Shown: positions 34,493 through 42,742 of the stretch, in pieces
Layout: each line of letters opens with the position of its first letter
Position numbering within the stretch: the first letter of the stretch is position 1
Origin: Hyunsoonleella pacifica
Lineage (GTDB): Bacteria; Bacteroidota; Bacteroidia; Flavobacteriales; Flavobacteriaceae
DNA: 64,000 nucleotides
Direction: 5' to 3'
Assembly (NCBI RefSeq): GCF_004310335.1
Contig: NZ_SIRS01000005.1
Coordinates: forward strand, 434,001 to 498,000
Notes under the pieces: model-generated
Told to the model about the DNA's origin: nothing
Database searches by the model: none
What the model saw: only the letters and a program-made list of their open reading frames with translations
Translations under genes and position numbers: made by a program

Positions 34493-34512
34493 ATTCTCGA
34501 GAATTCGAGAAT
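34493..34512. repeat. Perfect hairpin in the DUF1800-DUF1501 spacer
   Basis: ATTCTCGA, loop GAAT, TCGAGAAT: 8-bp stem in the middle of a 108-base spacer. No T tract, so not a classical terminator. It may stabilise or process the joint mRNA. Confidence 0.45.
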
Positions 34513-34550
34513 CTAAAAAGAGGATTTTGCGTTAGAAAAATTATTTATTT

Positions 34551-35741
34551 ATGGACAGAAGAAAATTTTTAAAACAATCGTCTTTAGCTAGTAGCTTATT
34601 TTTTGTACCTAGTTTCGTTAAAGCCTTTGAGGAAGTAGCAAGTAGTAAGTTAGGATACAAACGCTTAGTAATTATACAATTATCAGGCGGCAACGATGGT
34701 TTAAACACAGTTGTACCCTTTAGAAACGATTTATATTATAAAGAACGCCCAACTTTAGGATTAGCGCAAAACGATATTATAAAACTCAATGATGAGGTAG
34801 GTTTAAATGCCAGTTTAGCACCTTTAAAACGACTTTATGATAAAGGCTATGTTTCCATTATAAATAATGTGGGCTATCCAAACCCTATCCGGTCACATTT
34901 TAGGTCTATGGATATTTGGCAGACTGCTTCAGACTCTAATCAATACTCACAAAATGGGTGGATAGGGCGTTATTTAGATAATTACGGACAAAACCCCCAC
35001 AGTGCTATAGAGATAGATGATAGTTTATCACTTGCTATGAAAGGCGAAAACACAAACGCCATAGCTACTAAAGACCCTAAAATCATGTATAACCTATCAA
35101 AAGGGCCTTATTTAAAAAACATCAATAAACATTTAGCAGACAAACATTTAAGCGAACATAATTTGGGCTATTTGTATAAGTCTATGATTGCCGCAGAATC
35201 TTCAGCTAAATATATTTACGAAACCTCAAAAACAGTTACAAGCAAAAAAGAATATCCAAAGAGCAAGTTTGGCAAACAAATGAAAACCACAGCGCAATTC
35301 ATCAATTCGCATTTACAAACTAAGGTATATTATACCTCCCTTGGTGGTTTCGACACACACGTTAATCAAAAAGCTACCCAAAAGCGCTTGCTAAATATGT
35401 ATGCACAAAGTATAGAAGCATTTGTGGAAGATTTAAAAGCCAATAACACCTTTAAGGATACTTTAATTTTAACCTTTTCAGAGTTTGGGCGTCGTGTTAA
35501 ACAAAACGCTAGTGTAGGCACTGACCATGGTACAGCAAATAACGTTTTTATTATTGGGGAAAACTTAAAAAAGCAAGGGCTTTACAATAATATGGCTAAC
35601 CTTAGTGATTTAGATGAAAACGGCGATTTAAAATTCGAAATAGACTTTAGAACCATCTACGCTACAGTTTTAGACAAATGGCTTGAGGTAGATGACAAAA
35701 AAGTACTCAGCTCATCCTTTAATCAGCTAGAGTTTATATAA
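34551..35741 (+). CDS. DUF1501 family protein with twin-arginine signal
   Basis: 396 residues. The N-terminus MDRRKFLKQSSLASSLFF is a twin-arginine export signal, so a folded, perhaps metal-containing, protein is exported. The DUF1501 core shows IQLSGGNDGLNTVVPF, SHFRSMDIWQTAS, LGGFDTHVNQ, TFSEFGRRVKQNASVGTDHGTA. These Asp/His/Ser features resemble alkaline-phosphatase/sulfatase-fold enzymes. The substrate is unknown. Paired with DUF1800 upstream; a dispersed repeat starts 9 bases after the stop. Confidence 0.92.
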   Translation: MDRRKFLKQSSLASSLFFVPSFVKAFEEVASSKLGYKRLVIIQLSGGNDGLNTVVPFRNDLYYKERPTLGLAQNDIIKLNDEVGLNASLAPLKRLYDKGYVSIINNVGYPNPIRSHFRSMDIWQTASDSNQYSQNGWIGRYLDNYGQNPHSAIEIDDSLSLAMKGENTNAIATKDPKIMYNLSKGPYLKNINKHLADKHLSEHNLGYLYKSMIAAESSAKYIYETSKTVTSKKEYPKSKFGKQMKTTAQFINSHLQTKVYYTSLGGFDTHVNQKATQKRLLNMYAQSIEAFVEDLKANNTFKDTLILTFSEFGRRVKQNASVGTDHGTANNVFIIGENLKKQGLYNNMANLSDLDENGDLKFEIDFRTIYATVLDKWLEVDDKKVLSSSFNQLEFI

Positions 35742-35749
35742 AATAATTT

Positions 35750-35841
35750 GGGCGTTACCCGCAAGGGGTCGGGCTTTCACTAGTCGCTCTCTGTGAGGAG
35801 CTCCAACATACCGTTCAATCCCTAACTTGAGGCATGTTTGC
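35750..35841 (+). repeat. Dispersed GGGCGTT element
   Basis: Head GGGCGTTACCCGCAAGGGG, then TCGGGCTTTCACTAGTCGCTC as in the 20750 copy, then a variable middle with GGAGCTCC, and the tail CCGTTCAATCCCTAAC...TTTGCTA. It begins 9 bases after the DUF1501 stop in the same orientation. Confidence 0.75.
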
Positions 35842-35908
35842 TAATTTTATTTTTCTACCTAAAATAATTTTGTTTTACTAAATTTTAAAAAGTGTTGCGT
35901 ATTCTTTT

Positions 35909-36376
35909 TTATTTTGTAGTTATTAATAATACATTTCCGCTATAATGATTACATAAATTTAATTTATGCATTTCTTTGTCATTCATAAGTTCAATGTGTT
36001 TAATAGCATTTGGATTAATTCTAATATCTTCTTTTAAACGGCCATGAATTAAAAGTCCGTCAATTATTACCAAATTTATTTTGTCCCAATCTTTTCGAAT
36101 ATGGTATAAACTATCTATACTTAAATCTTTAATCTTAAACAACTCTTTTGGAATCAATCGTTTGATATTCAAAATTTTATCTCTTTTATTAATTTTAATA
36201 TTTTCAATATTTCCTTTGTCTAAAAAAACCATAGGGAAATATATTTCTTCGTTATCTAAAAAAGTTTTATAATCTGCAAAAGTCTTTTTCAAAATTTTAT
36301 TTCTATCATATTTTATATTACGTGTTGCACAACTAACCGAGAAAAATAGCATAAGTAAAAGTAGAAATAGTCTCAT
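35909..36376 (-). CDS. Small lipoprotein resembling a TonB-receptor plug core
   Basis: 155 residues from the ATG at 36376, preferred over 36394 because a -7 box overlaps the earlier ATG. Signal peptide MRLFLLLLMLFFSVSC. The C-terminal part echoes the SusC/TonB plug pattern: INLVIIDGLLIHG (plug: YVIDGVPI), INPNAIKHIELMNDKE (IESIEVLKDA) and a final SGNVLLITTK (GVILITTK). No barrel follows, so it is not a receptor. Function unknown. Confidence 0.65.
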   Translation of the reverse strand: MRLFLLLLMLFFSVSCATRNIKYDRNKILKKTFADYKTFLDNEEIYFPMVFLDKGNIENIKINKRDKILNIKRLIPKELFKIKDLSIDSLYHIRKDWDKINLVIIDGLLIHGRLKEDIRINPNAIKHIELMNDKEMHKLNLCNHYSGNVLLITTK

Positions 36377-36391
36377 CTTATTGGTTTTGAT

Positions 36392-36399
36392 CAAAAATA
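36392..36399 (-). promoter_or_regulatory. Putative -7 box (TATTTTTG) of the plug-like lipoprotein gene
   Basis: On the minus strand this matches TAnnTTTG and would start transcription at about 36386, ten bases before the ATG at 36376. No TTG is found at the usual distance. Confidence 0.4.
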
Positions 36400-36848
36400 T
36401 TTCAATTCGATTTTTTATAAAAGTGATAATGAGTGAATGATACTATTTGTTTAGTTAAATAGATCCTTAAATGGTGCTCAATGTTTCGAGGATATGAGTC
36501 GTTTTAATAGTTTATATAAAATGTTACCGTTTTTCTGGTAAAATCAATACATTTTAAACTAGGTTACTAACCCAGTCTTGACTGGTTAAGTATATAATCA
36601 ATTATTCAGATATGCTGAGTAAAACACATAAAAAATTGAAATTTATTTATCTATAGAATACGGAGGAAATGTTTACTAGTCTATTTCTTTTAATATGCTT
36701 TGTGAAATTTTGGAAAGTTAGTTTATTAGTTTAACAATAAATGGTGTAAAATTTTACCTTGTTAGAACATAGTAAACTAAGAACCCACTATGGTTTTCAA
36801 AAACAGTAAACAACAAGTAATTACTTACAAATATTAGTTGTGTAGTAA
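36395..36848. other. 454-base AT-rich region without a gene
   Basis: Only weak features: a short imperfect hairpin at 36569-36587 (AACCCAGTC/GACTGGTT). No open frame of credible quality and no RNA gene is recognised. Confidence 0.5.
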
Positions 36849-37982
36849 TTATTTAAACTGATATATTTTTAAAGTTTCATCATTTTCATTAACCGCTAAA
36901 ATATCTCCTTTATCATTTAAAACAACATCTTTTCCTATTAAATCATCCCCTATTTGTTTCCATATGTTATTTTTCAATTCATATGTTCTAACTATTTTCC
37001 CTCCAAGAATAGATGAAGCTGTTGAAATGATATTACCCTGATAATTAACACTTATTTTTCTACCTAAACCAACACCTTCTTGTCCTATAATTTCATTTCC
37101 AATAGGCTTTAATTCATTATTAATTATTTGAAATAATTTTAATTTTCCATTTTTATTTCCTTCTTCATTATTGTAATCAGGATATCCTACTAAAAGGTAT
37201 TCTCCATTACCACTTAAAGCAGTACTAATACCATCGTATTTGCCCAATTCTTCGGTTTTGTAAGAAAGCATTTTTTTTAATGAATTTTCATTTATTTCGT
37301 AAATATTAATTGTATAATGTAAACTATTGTCTTTGCGGTCGTAAGAATTAAATGCTACTATTTTTCCATCACTTGAAAGATTTAAGTAGTTTCCAGAAAT
37401 TCTAGTTTGCTTATTTATTGGTATTAGTGTATCCATTTTTTGCCAATACCCATCTCTTTCTTTATAGATAGCAAGTTCATCATAAAATTCTTGGCTTTCT
37501 TTATGAAGTTCTGAACTTGTTTGAGATATAGCGATTAAATTCCCTTCTTTATTTGTTTTGATAAGCCCACCATATAGACTATGTTTTTTATTTTCAATTA
37601 TTTCATGCTGTTCTATCCAGTTATTTTTAGAGTTTTCTAAAATCTTTATGCTTCCTTTATTATTTAAATCATCTTTGTTGTTAGATATAAAAATTTTATT
37701 ATCACTAATAGTTATATCTTCAAAGAATTTATCTGCATTTATATTTTTACCTATTTGTATCCATTGTTCATTTTGCAACTCTAAAACTTGTACCATCTTA
37801 CTAATTCCTTTGTGATAAATAGCTATTCTATTTCCTTCAGAATTCATATCGTAAATATCTACACTTGCTTTATATGTAGGATTACTATCATCGGTAATTT
37901 CATTACCAATTTGCTCCCAATTTTTAGAGTCAGTGTTACAACTAATAAAAAGTAAAAGAAAGCTGAGTTTTATTATTTTCAT
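36849..37982 (-). CDS. Lipoprotein with repeated beta-propeller-like segments
   Basis: 377 residues. Lipoprotein signal MKIIKLSFLLLFISC. The body repeats a W-x-x-I-G-x-x-I unit: NWEQIGNEI, QWIQIGKNI, ELKPIGNEIIG, IWKQIGDDLIG, between strands such as LSSDGKIVAFNSYD and LSGNGEYLLVGYPDYN. This is like the propeller repeats found in many flavobacterial surface proteins. Probably a binding scaffold on the cell surface; ligand unknown. Single gene with AT-rich flanks, looks accessory. Confidence 0.65.
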   Translation of the reverse strand: MKIIKLSFLLLFISCNTDSKNWEQIGNEITDDSNPTYKASVDIYDMNSEGNRIAIYHKGISKMVQVLELQNEQWIQIGKNINADKFFEDITISDNKIFISNNKDDLNNKGSIKILENSKNNWIEQHEIIENKKHSLYGGLIKTNKEGNLIAISQTSSELHKESQEFYDELAIYKERDGYWQKMDTLIPINKQTRISGNYLNLSSDGKIVAFNSYDRKDNSLHYTINIYEINENSLKKMLSYKTEELGKYDGISTALSGNGEYLLVGYPDYNNEEGNKNGKLKLFQIINNELKPIGNEIIGQEGVGLGRKISVNYQGNIISTASSILGGKIVRTYELKNNIWKQIGDDLIGKDVVLNDKGDILAVNENDETLKIYQFK

Positions 37983-38044
37983 TGATTTTTATTTTATTAC
38001 ACAATGATGAGTGTAGTTTAGTGAGGAGTTCTAAAAGATTCAAC

Positions 38045-38052
38045 CAAATATA
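38045..38052 (-). promoter_or_regulatory. Putative -7 box (TATATTTG) upstream of the propeller lipoprotein
   Basis: Minus-strand match to TAnnTTTG, about 60 bases before the ATG at 37982. No -33 TTG in range. Confidence 0.35.
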
Positions 38053-38153
38053 GCCTAAAATTTTTCGGATATGTTGGGAAAATCATATAAAAAACTTGGC
38101 ACTCTATTTTTGATTTTGAGGAAAAGATTTTGATTAAATGATCTAATGCAAGA

Positions 38154-38603
38154 CTAGTTTAAGTTACGCTTCATTACAAAAAAGCGTTTTAATAAGCTAC
38201 TCGCTTCTTCTTCTAAAACTCCACCCTCCATAGTTGTTTTAGGGTGTAATTTGGTTTTTAAATTAATACAGCCACGCTCCAAGTCTCTAGCACCATAAAC
38301 AACCTTAGAAATTTGGCTCCAATACAACGCTCCAGCACACATTTGGCAAGGTTCCAGCGTCACATAAAGTGTACATCCTTTTAAATATTTACCACCCAAA
38401 AAATTAGCAGCAGCAGTAATGGCTTGCATTTCAGCATGGGCAGTTACATCATTTAATTGCTCAGTTAAATTATGTCCTCTTGCTATAACCTTGTTATCTA
38501 TTACAATAACAGCACCTACAGGAATTTCTCCCTTTTCAAAAGCTATTTCAGCTTCATTTAAGGCTTTCTTCATAAAGTAAGTATCATCAAAAGGTTCTAT
38601 CAT
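38154..38603 (-). CDS. tadA: tRNA-specific adenosine deaminase-type nucleoside deaminase
   Basis: 149 residues. Zinc site HAEMQAI (catalytic Glu) and PCQMCAGAL, with the leading FMKKALNEAEIAFEKGEIPVGAVIV pattern of TadA. It converts the wobble adenosine of arginine tRNA to inosine. Divergent from dxs, with only 39 bases between the start codons. Confidence 0.93.
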   Translation of the reverse strand: MIEPFDDTYFMKKALNEAEIAFEKGEIPVGAVIVIDNKVIARGHNLTEQLNDVTAHAEMQAITAAANFLGGKYLKGCTLYVTLEPCQMCAGALYWSQISKVVYGARDLERGCINLKTKLHPKTTMEGGVLEEEASSLLKRFFVMKRNLN

Positions 38604-38605
38604 AA

Positions 38606-38638
38606 TTGCTAAAATACAAATTCATTCTTGTACTTTTG
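38606..38638 (+). promoter_or_regulatory. Consensus promoter overlapping the dxs start region
   Basis: TTG (38606-38608), 22 bases, TACTTTTG (38631-38638): full match to TTG-N17-23-TAnnTTTG. Transcription would begin at about 38643-38645, at or within the proposed GTG start codon of dxs, implying a leaderless or nearly leaderless mRNA. Confidence 0.55.
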
Positions 38639-38642
38639 TCAT

Positions 38643-40397
38643 GTGCAAAATTCTGTTTTAAATAACATAAATTCTCCAAAAGAGCTACGTCTTTTAAACC
38701 CAAAAGACTTACCTATACTTGCACAAGAACTACGTGAATTTATCATCAATATTGTAGCTACAAAAGAAGGGCATCTAGGCGCTAGTTTAGGCGTTGTAGA
38801 ACTTACCATTGCTTTACATTATGTTTTTAATACTCCAGAAGACGTATTGTTGTGGGACGTAGGGCATCAGGCTTATGGGCATAAAATTCTAACTGAACGA
38901 AAAGATAGTTTTCATACTAACAGACAATTAGGAGGCATTAGTGGCTTTCCAAAACGAAGTGAAAGCAAATACGATACTTTTGGAGTTGGACATTCCTCCA
39001 CTTCTATTTCAGCAGCTTTAGGGATGGCAATTGCCTCAAAATTAAAAGGAGAAGACAAACATCATATAGCAGTAATAGGAGACGCTTCTATTGCAAGTGG
39101 TATGGCATTTGAAGGCTTAAATCATGCTGGAGTTACTGATGCTAATTTATTAGTTATTTTAAATGATAATGCTATTGGTATAGACCCAAGTGTTGGAGCT
39201 TTAAAACAATATTTAACCAACGTAAAAAAAGGCACGCAAAAAAGAAATAATATCATTGAAGCCTTAAATTTTGATTATTCAGGACCAATTGACGGCCATG
39301 ATTTAAGTAAAATCGTCTTTGAACTAAAACGTTTAAAAACCGTTAAAGGTCCTAAGTTATTGCATATTATTACTACTAAAGGTAAAGGTTTAAAACAGGC
39401 AGAAGCAGACCAAGTAAAGTACCATGCGCCAGGTAAATTTGATGCTAAAACAGGAGATTTAGCTATAAAACCTAATAAAATACAACCACCAAAGTATCAA
39501 GATGTATTTGGTCATACTATTGTAGAATTAGCTAAAACTAATAAGAATATAGTAGGAATAACTCCTGCGATGCCAACAGGAAGTTCATTAAAATATATGA
39601 TGAACGAAATCCCTGAACGTGCTTTTGATGTGGGTATTGCAGAACAACATGCTGTAACTCTTGCTGCGGGCATGGCAACACAAGGATTAATTCCGTTTTG
39701 TAATATTTACTCCACGTTTTTACAACGTGCTTATGATCAAATTATTCATGATGTAGCATTACAAAAACTACCTGTTATTTTTTGTTTAGATCGTGCCGGT
39801 TTGGTAGGAGAAGATGGCGCTACTCATCATGGTATTTTTGATATTTCTTATTTAAGATGCATCCCAAACTTAATTATTTTTGCGCCTAGAAACGAAATAG
39901 AATTACGAAACATAATGTACACCGCGCAATTAGGTTTAAAACTGCCAATTGCCATTCGTTATCCTCGTGGACGTGGGGTAACTATAGATTGGAGACAGCC
40001 TTTTACAAAACTAGAAATCGGTAAAGGAGTACAATTAAAACGAGGTAAACAACTCTCCATTTTAAGTATTGGAGCTATTGCTAAAAACGTAACCAAAGCT
40101 ATTATAGATTTAGACGTTTCTCATTACGACATGCGTTTTATTAAACCTTTGGATGAAAATTTATTGCATCCCATTTTTAAAACTAATGATACTATTGTTA
40201 CCATTGAAAACAATGCTACTAAAGGTGGTTTTGGTACAACTATTTTAGAATTTGCTACAATGAATAACTATAAGAATACTATTAAAACCTTAGGCATTCC
40301 TGATAAGTTTATAGAGCATGGTAGCGTAGAACAATTACTTAACTTAGTTGGGTTAGACGTTGAAAGCTTAAAAAAAACGTTTAGAAATCTTATATAA
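38643..40397 (+). CDS. dxs: 1-deoxy-D-xylulose-5-phosphate synthase
   Basis: 584 residues from a GTG at 38643, the first plausible start (VQNSVLNNINSPKELRLL); a TTG at 38628 would lie inside the promoter box. Thiamine-diphosphate motif GDASIASGMAFEGLNHAG...LNDNAIGI and the transketolase central block GLVGEDGATHHGIFDISYLR are intact. It makes DXP from pyruvate and glyceraldehyde 3-phosphate, the first step of the MEP isoprenoid pathway. Slightly shorter than E. coli Dxs (620), as common in the phylum. Confidence 0.94.
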   Translation: MQNSVLNNINSPKELRLLNPKDLPILAQELREFIINIVATKEGHLGASLGVVELTIALHYVFNTPEDVLLWDVGHQAYGHKILTERKDSFHTNRQLGGISGFPKRSESKYDTFGVGHSSTSISAALGMAIASKLKGEDKHHIAVIGDASIASGMAFEGLNHAGVTDANLLVILNDNAIGIDPSVGALKQYLTNVKKGTQKRNNIIEALNFDYSGPIDGHDLSKIVFELKRLKTVKGPKLLHIITTKGKGLKQAEADQVKYHAPGKFDAKTGDLAIKPNKIQPPKYQDVFGHTIVELAKTNKNIVGITPAMPTGSSLKYMMNEIPERAFDVGIAEQHAVTLAAGMATQGLIPFCNIYSTFLQRAYDQIIHDVALQKLPVIFCLDRAGLVGEDGATHHGIFDISYLRCIPNLIIFAPRNEIELRNIMYTAQLGLKLPIAIRYPRGRGVTIDWRQPFTKLEIGKGVQLKRGKQLSILSIGAIAKNVTKAIIDLDVSHYDMRFIKPLDENLLHPIFKTNDTIVTIENNATKGGFGTTILEFATMNNYKNTIKTLGIPDKFIEHGSVEQLLNLVGLDVESLKKTFRNLI

Positions 40398-40430
40398 TAA
40401 TTGAGATGCTTGTTGTTTTTAAGCGTCTAT

Positions 40431-40787
40431 TTAATCTATATACTCTGTTTCTAAAAAGTAATTTACAATTGCTTCTTTCATAAGAACTGATTGTTCTCCT
40501 GCTTTTAAAAAGGGAAGTGCTTCAAGCGTTTTGTAATGAGGCCAACCATCATCATCTACAAAATCAAGTTCATAATAACCATAAGGCGTGAGAAGTTTGC
40601 ATATAGCAATATGCATTAAATCTAGTTTTTGATCTTTTTTAAAGCTTCGGTTTAATTGTCCAAGTTCCTGCACACCTATAAGGTAAATTACAGCATCTAA
40701 ATCTAGAGTGTCACCATCAGCAAATTGGTTGGATAGCTTTTTAACTACCAACTCCCAGCGTTCTTTTAACTTTTCGTCTCTAGACAT
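40431..40787 (-). CDS. Conserved hypothetical protein (flavobacterial)
   Basis: 118 residues, soluble, acidic. Distinct blocks: DLDAVIYLIGVQELGQLNR, HIAICKLLTPYGYYELDFVDDDGWPHY and AGEQSVLMKEAIVNYFLE. I recognise this only as a conserved hypothetical type in the family; no motif gives a function. Convergent with dxs, divergent from the CvpA gene. Confidence 0.7.
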   Translation of the reverse strand: MSRDEKLKERWELVVKKLSNQFADGDTLDLDAVIYLIGVQELGQLNRSFKKDQKLDLMHIAICKLLTPYGYYELDFVDDDGWPHYKTLEALPFLKAGEQSVLMKEAIVNYFLETEYID

Positions 40788-40836
40788 AATTTTTATTAAG
40801 TTACAAAGTTAGTAAACCTAGATATTAGTATTATTC

Positions 40837-40844
40837 TATTTTTG
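40837..40844 (+). promoter_or_regulatory. Putative -7 box (TATTTTTG) of the CvpA-family gene
   Basis: Matches TAnnTTTG and lies 14 bases before the ATG, so the leader would be under ten bases. No TTG at the usual distance. Confidence 0.4.
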
Positions 40845-40858
40845 TTTAAATTTAGCGT

Positions 40859-41380
40859 ATGGCAGTAATAGATATTATTCTTGGGGCACTTCTTTTATTT
40901 GGTATAATTCGTGGGCTAATGAAAGGCCTTTTTGTTGAAGTAGCATCTCTTGCTGCATTAGTTCTAGGTGTTTATGGCGCTATTCATTTCAGCAATTTCG
41001 CAGCAGATTTTTTAATGGAAAAGGTCTCATGGGATGAGAAATATATTAATATTGTTGCTTTTGCAATTACTTTTGTTATTATCGTTTTAGCCATAGCGCT
41101 TGCAGGAAAAGCTTTAACAAAATTGGCAAATTTTGCAGCTTTAGGAGTTATAAATAAAGTATTAGGTGCTGTTTTTGGAGGGTTGAAAATAGGATTAATA
41201 TTAAGCGTAATACTTATGGTTTTTGATGGTTTAAATAAAACTATTCCTTTTGCTAGTAGCGAAGATTTAGAAAATTCCATTTTATACAATCCAGTAAAAT
41301 CTTTAGCACCGACAATTTTCCCCAATATCCTCAATAAGGAAGAAGACTCAGATAATAATAACGAAAACAAGTCTGTTTAG
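40859..41380 (+). CDS. CvpA-family membrane protein
   Basis: 173 residues with four predicted membrane helices (about 3-20, 27-45, 62-85, 100-125). The start DIILGALLLFGIIRGLMKGLFVEVASLAALVLG fits the CvpA family, with the small-residue-rich first hairpin (IRGLMKGLFVE). Related proteins affect colicin V export and envelope stress; the direct activity is unknown. Acidic Asn-rich tail (EEDSDNNNENK). Single gene. Confidence 0.88.
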   Translation: MAVIDIILGALLLFGIIRGLMKGLFVEVASLAALVLGVYGAIHFSNFAADFLMEKVSWDEKYINIVAFAITFVIIVLAIALAGKALTKLANFAALGVINKVLGAVFGGLKIGLILSVILMVFDGLNKTIPFASSEDLENSILYNPVKSLAPTIFPNILNKEEDSDNNNENKSV

Positions 41381-41707
41381 CATTACTCTATCCATTTAAC
41401 AGTTGGCTTTATAAAATTTATCTTTTCTTATTTTTCTCAAAAAAGCTGAACTTAAACAGGTCTATACTTTCTATTTCTAACTAAATCAACTTTAGAGAAT
41501 ATTCAGTTTAACATTAGCTTTAGCCAACTCATTTACAGTACTTATACTTCTTTATCAATACTTCTATTTCAACAAAAAACACTAATAACATTTGATTAGT
41601 CTAATTTTCAATTCATAAAAATAATTTATGCTTCTGATAAAAAGTTTAAATAAAAATATATGGATTAGTTAAAATACTTTTGCCCCGAATTAAAAACAAC
41701 TTACCGC
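41381..41707. other. 327-base region without a gene
   Basis: AT-rich. Contains the candidate -7 box of the downstream bicarbonate transporter at 41675 but no other feature I can support. Confidence 0.5.
41675..41682 (+). promoter_or_regulatory. Putative -7 box (TACTTTTG) of the SbtA-like gene
   Basis: Matches TAnnTTTG 25 bases before the ATG at 41708. No TTG in the usual window upstream. Confidence 0.45.
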
Positions 41708-42670
41708 ATGAATGTAGATGTACTAATTAGTAATTTAACTAACCCAGTATTACTCTTTTTTATCTTAGGAATACTAGCTACTTGTTTAAAAAGTGATTTA
41801 AAAATTCCTGAAAATTCATCAAAATTTATCTCACTATATCTACTTTTTGCTATTGGTTTTAAAGGTGGACAAGAACTATCGCATAGTGAATTCAATTCTG
41901 AAATTTTGTTTTCCATAATTTTTGCTGTACTGCTATCCAGTATTGTCCCTATTTATACTTTTTTCGCTCTAAAGAAAAAAGTAGGTGTGCCTAATGCTGG
42001 TGCCATTGCTGCAGCTTATGGATCAGTTAGTGCAGTTACTTTTGTTACTGCTGTTTCTTTTTTAGAAAATCAAGGCATTTCGTTTGGAGGACACATGGTT
42101 GCCATTATGGCTATTATGGAGTCTCCTGCCATTATAGTTGGGGTAATTTTAATTATGCTTTATGATGCCAATAAGCAAACCGATAAGTCCATAGGTTCGT
42201 TGATAAAACATTCGCTAACTGGGGGTAGTGTTTTAATGCTTGTTGGAAGTTTAGCAATAGGGCTTATAGCAGATGCTAATCAAGCAAGAGGGATAGAACC
42301 TTTTACCACAGATATTTTTAAAGGGTTTTTATCCTTATTTCTTTTAGAAATGGGAATGGTTACTGCAAAACGGATTAAAGGATTTAAAAAATATGGATTC
42401 TTCTTATTTGCATTTGGAATTTTAATACCATTAATTAACGGCTTAATTGTAGCTTATTTAAGTGGATTTATAACTGAAAGCTCTGGCAACAGATTGTTAT
42501 TTGCCATTCTAGGGGCTGGCGCTTCATATATTGCTGTTCCAGCTACTATGAAATTAGCAGAACCTAGAGCTGATGCTGGTATTTATATACCTATGGCTTT
42601 GGGTATAACATTTCCATTTAATATCACTTTAGGTATGCCAATCTACTATGCTTTTATCCAAATGGTATAG
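41708..42670 (+). CDS. SbtA-like sodium-dependent bicarbonate transporter
   Basis: 320 residues, about ten membrane helices in two inverted halves. SbtA family blocks are visible: PVLLFFILGILATCLKSDL, YLLFAIGFKGGQEL, AAAYGSVSAVTFVTAVSFL, AIMESPAIIVGVIL, FLLEMGMVTAKR, GAGASYIAVPATMKLAEP. Cyanobacterial SbtA brings in bicarbonate with sodium. Gene neighbours are a carbonic anhydrase and a SulP transporter, converging on the same intergenic terminator, which supports inorganic-carbon supply, probably for anaplerotic carboxylation in this heterotroph. No SbtB-like regulator gene follows. Confidence 0.9.
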   Translation: MNVDVLISNLTNPVLLFFILGILATCLKSDLKIPENSSKFISLYLLFAIGFKGGQELSHSEFNSEILFSIIFAVLLSSIVPIYTFFALKKKVGVPNAGAIAAAYGSVSAVTFVTAVSFLENQGISFGGHMVAIMAIMESPAIIVGVILIMLYDANKQTDKSIGSLIKHSLTGGSVLMLVGSLAIGLIADANQARGIEPFTTDIFKGFLSLFLLEMGMVTAKRIKGFKKYGFFLFAFGILIPLINGLIVAYLSGFITESSGNRLLFAILGAGASYIAVPATMKLAEPRADAGIYIPMALGITFPFNITLGMPIYYAFIQMV

Positions 42671-42693
42671 TAGTTTTTATAACTAAAAATTAA

Positions 42694-42720
42694 AAAGCCA
42701 CCTTATTTTGGTGGCTTTGT
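42694..42720. terminator. Bidirectional terminator between the SbtA-like and carbonic anhydrase genes
   Basis: Stem AAAGCCACC (42694-42702) with GGTGGCTTT (42710-42718), 7-base loop, in a convergent gap. The A/T flanks suit both strands. Confidence 0.75.
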
Positions 42721-42742
42721 GTTTTGTGATGATTGTTATATG

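Noticed and set aside
36569-36587. Imperfect hairpin in the 454-base gap
   Set aside because: Short stem with a bulge and no T tract or promoter; likely chance.
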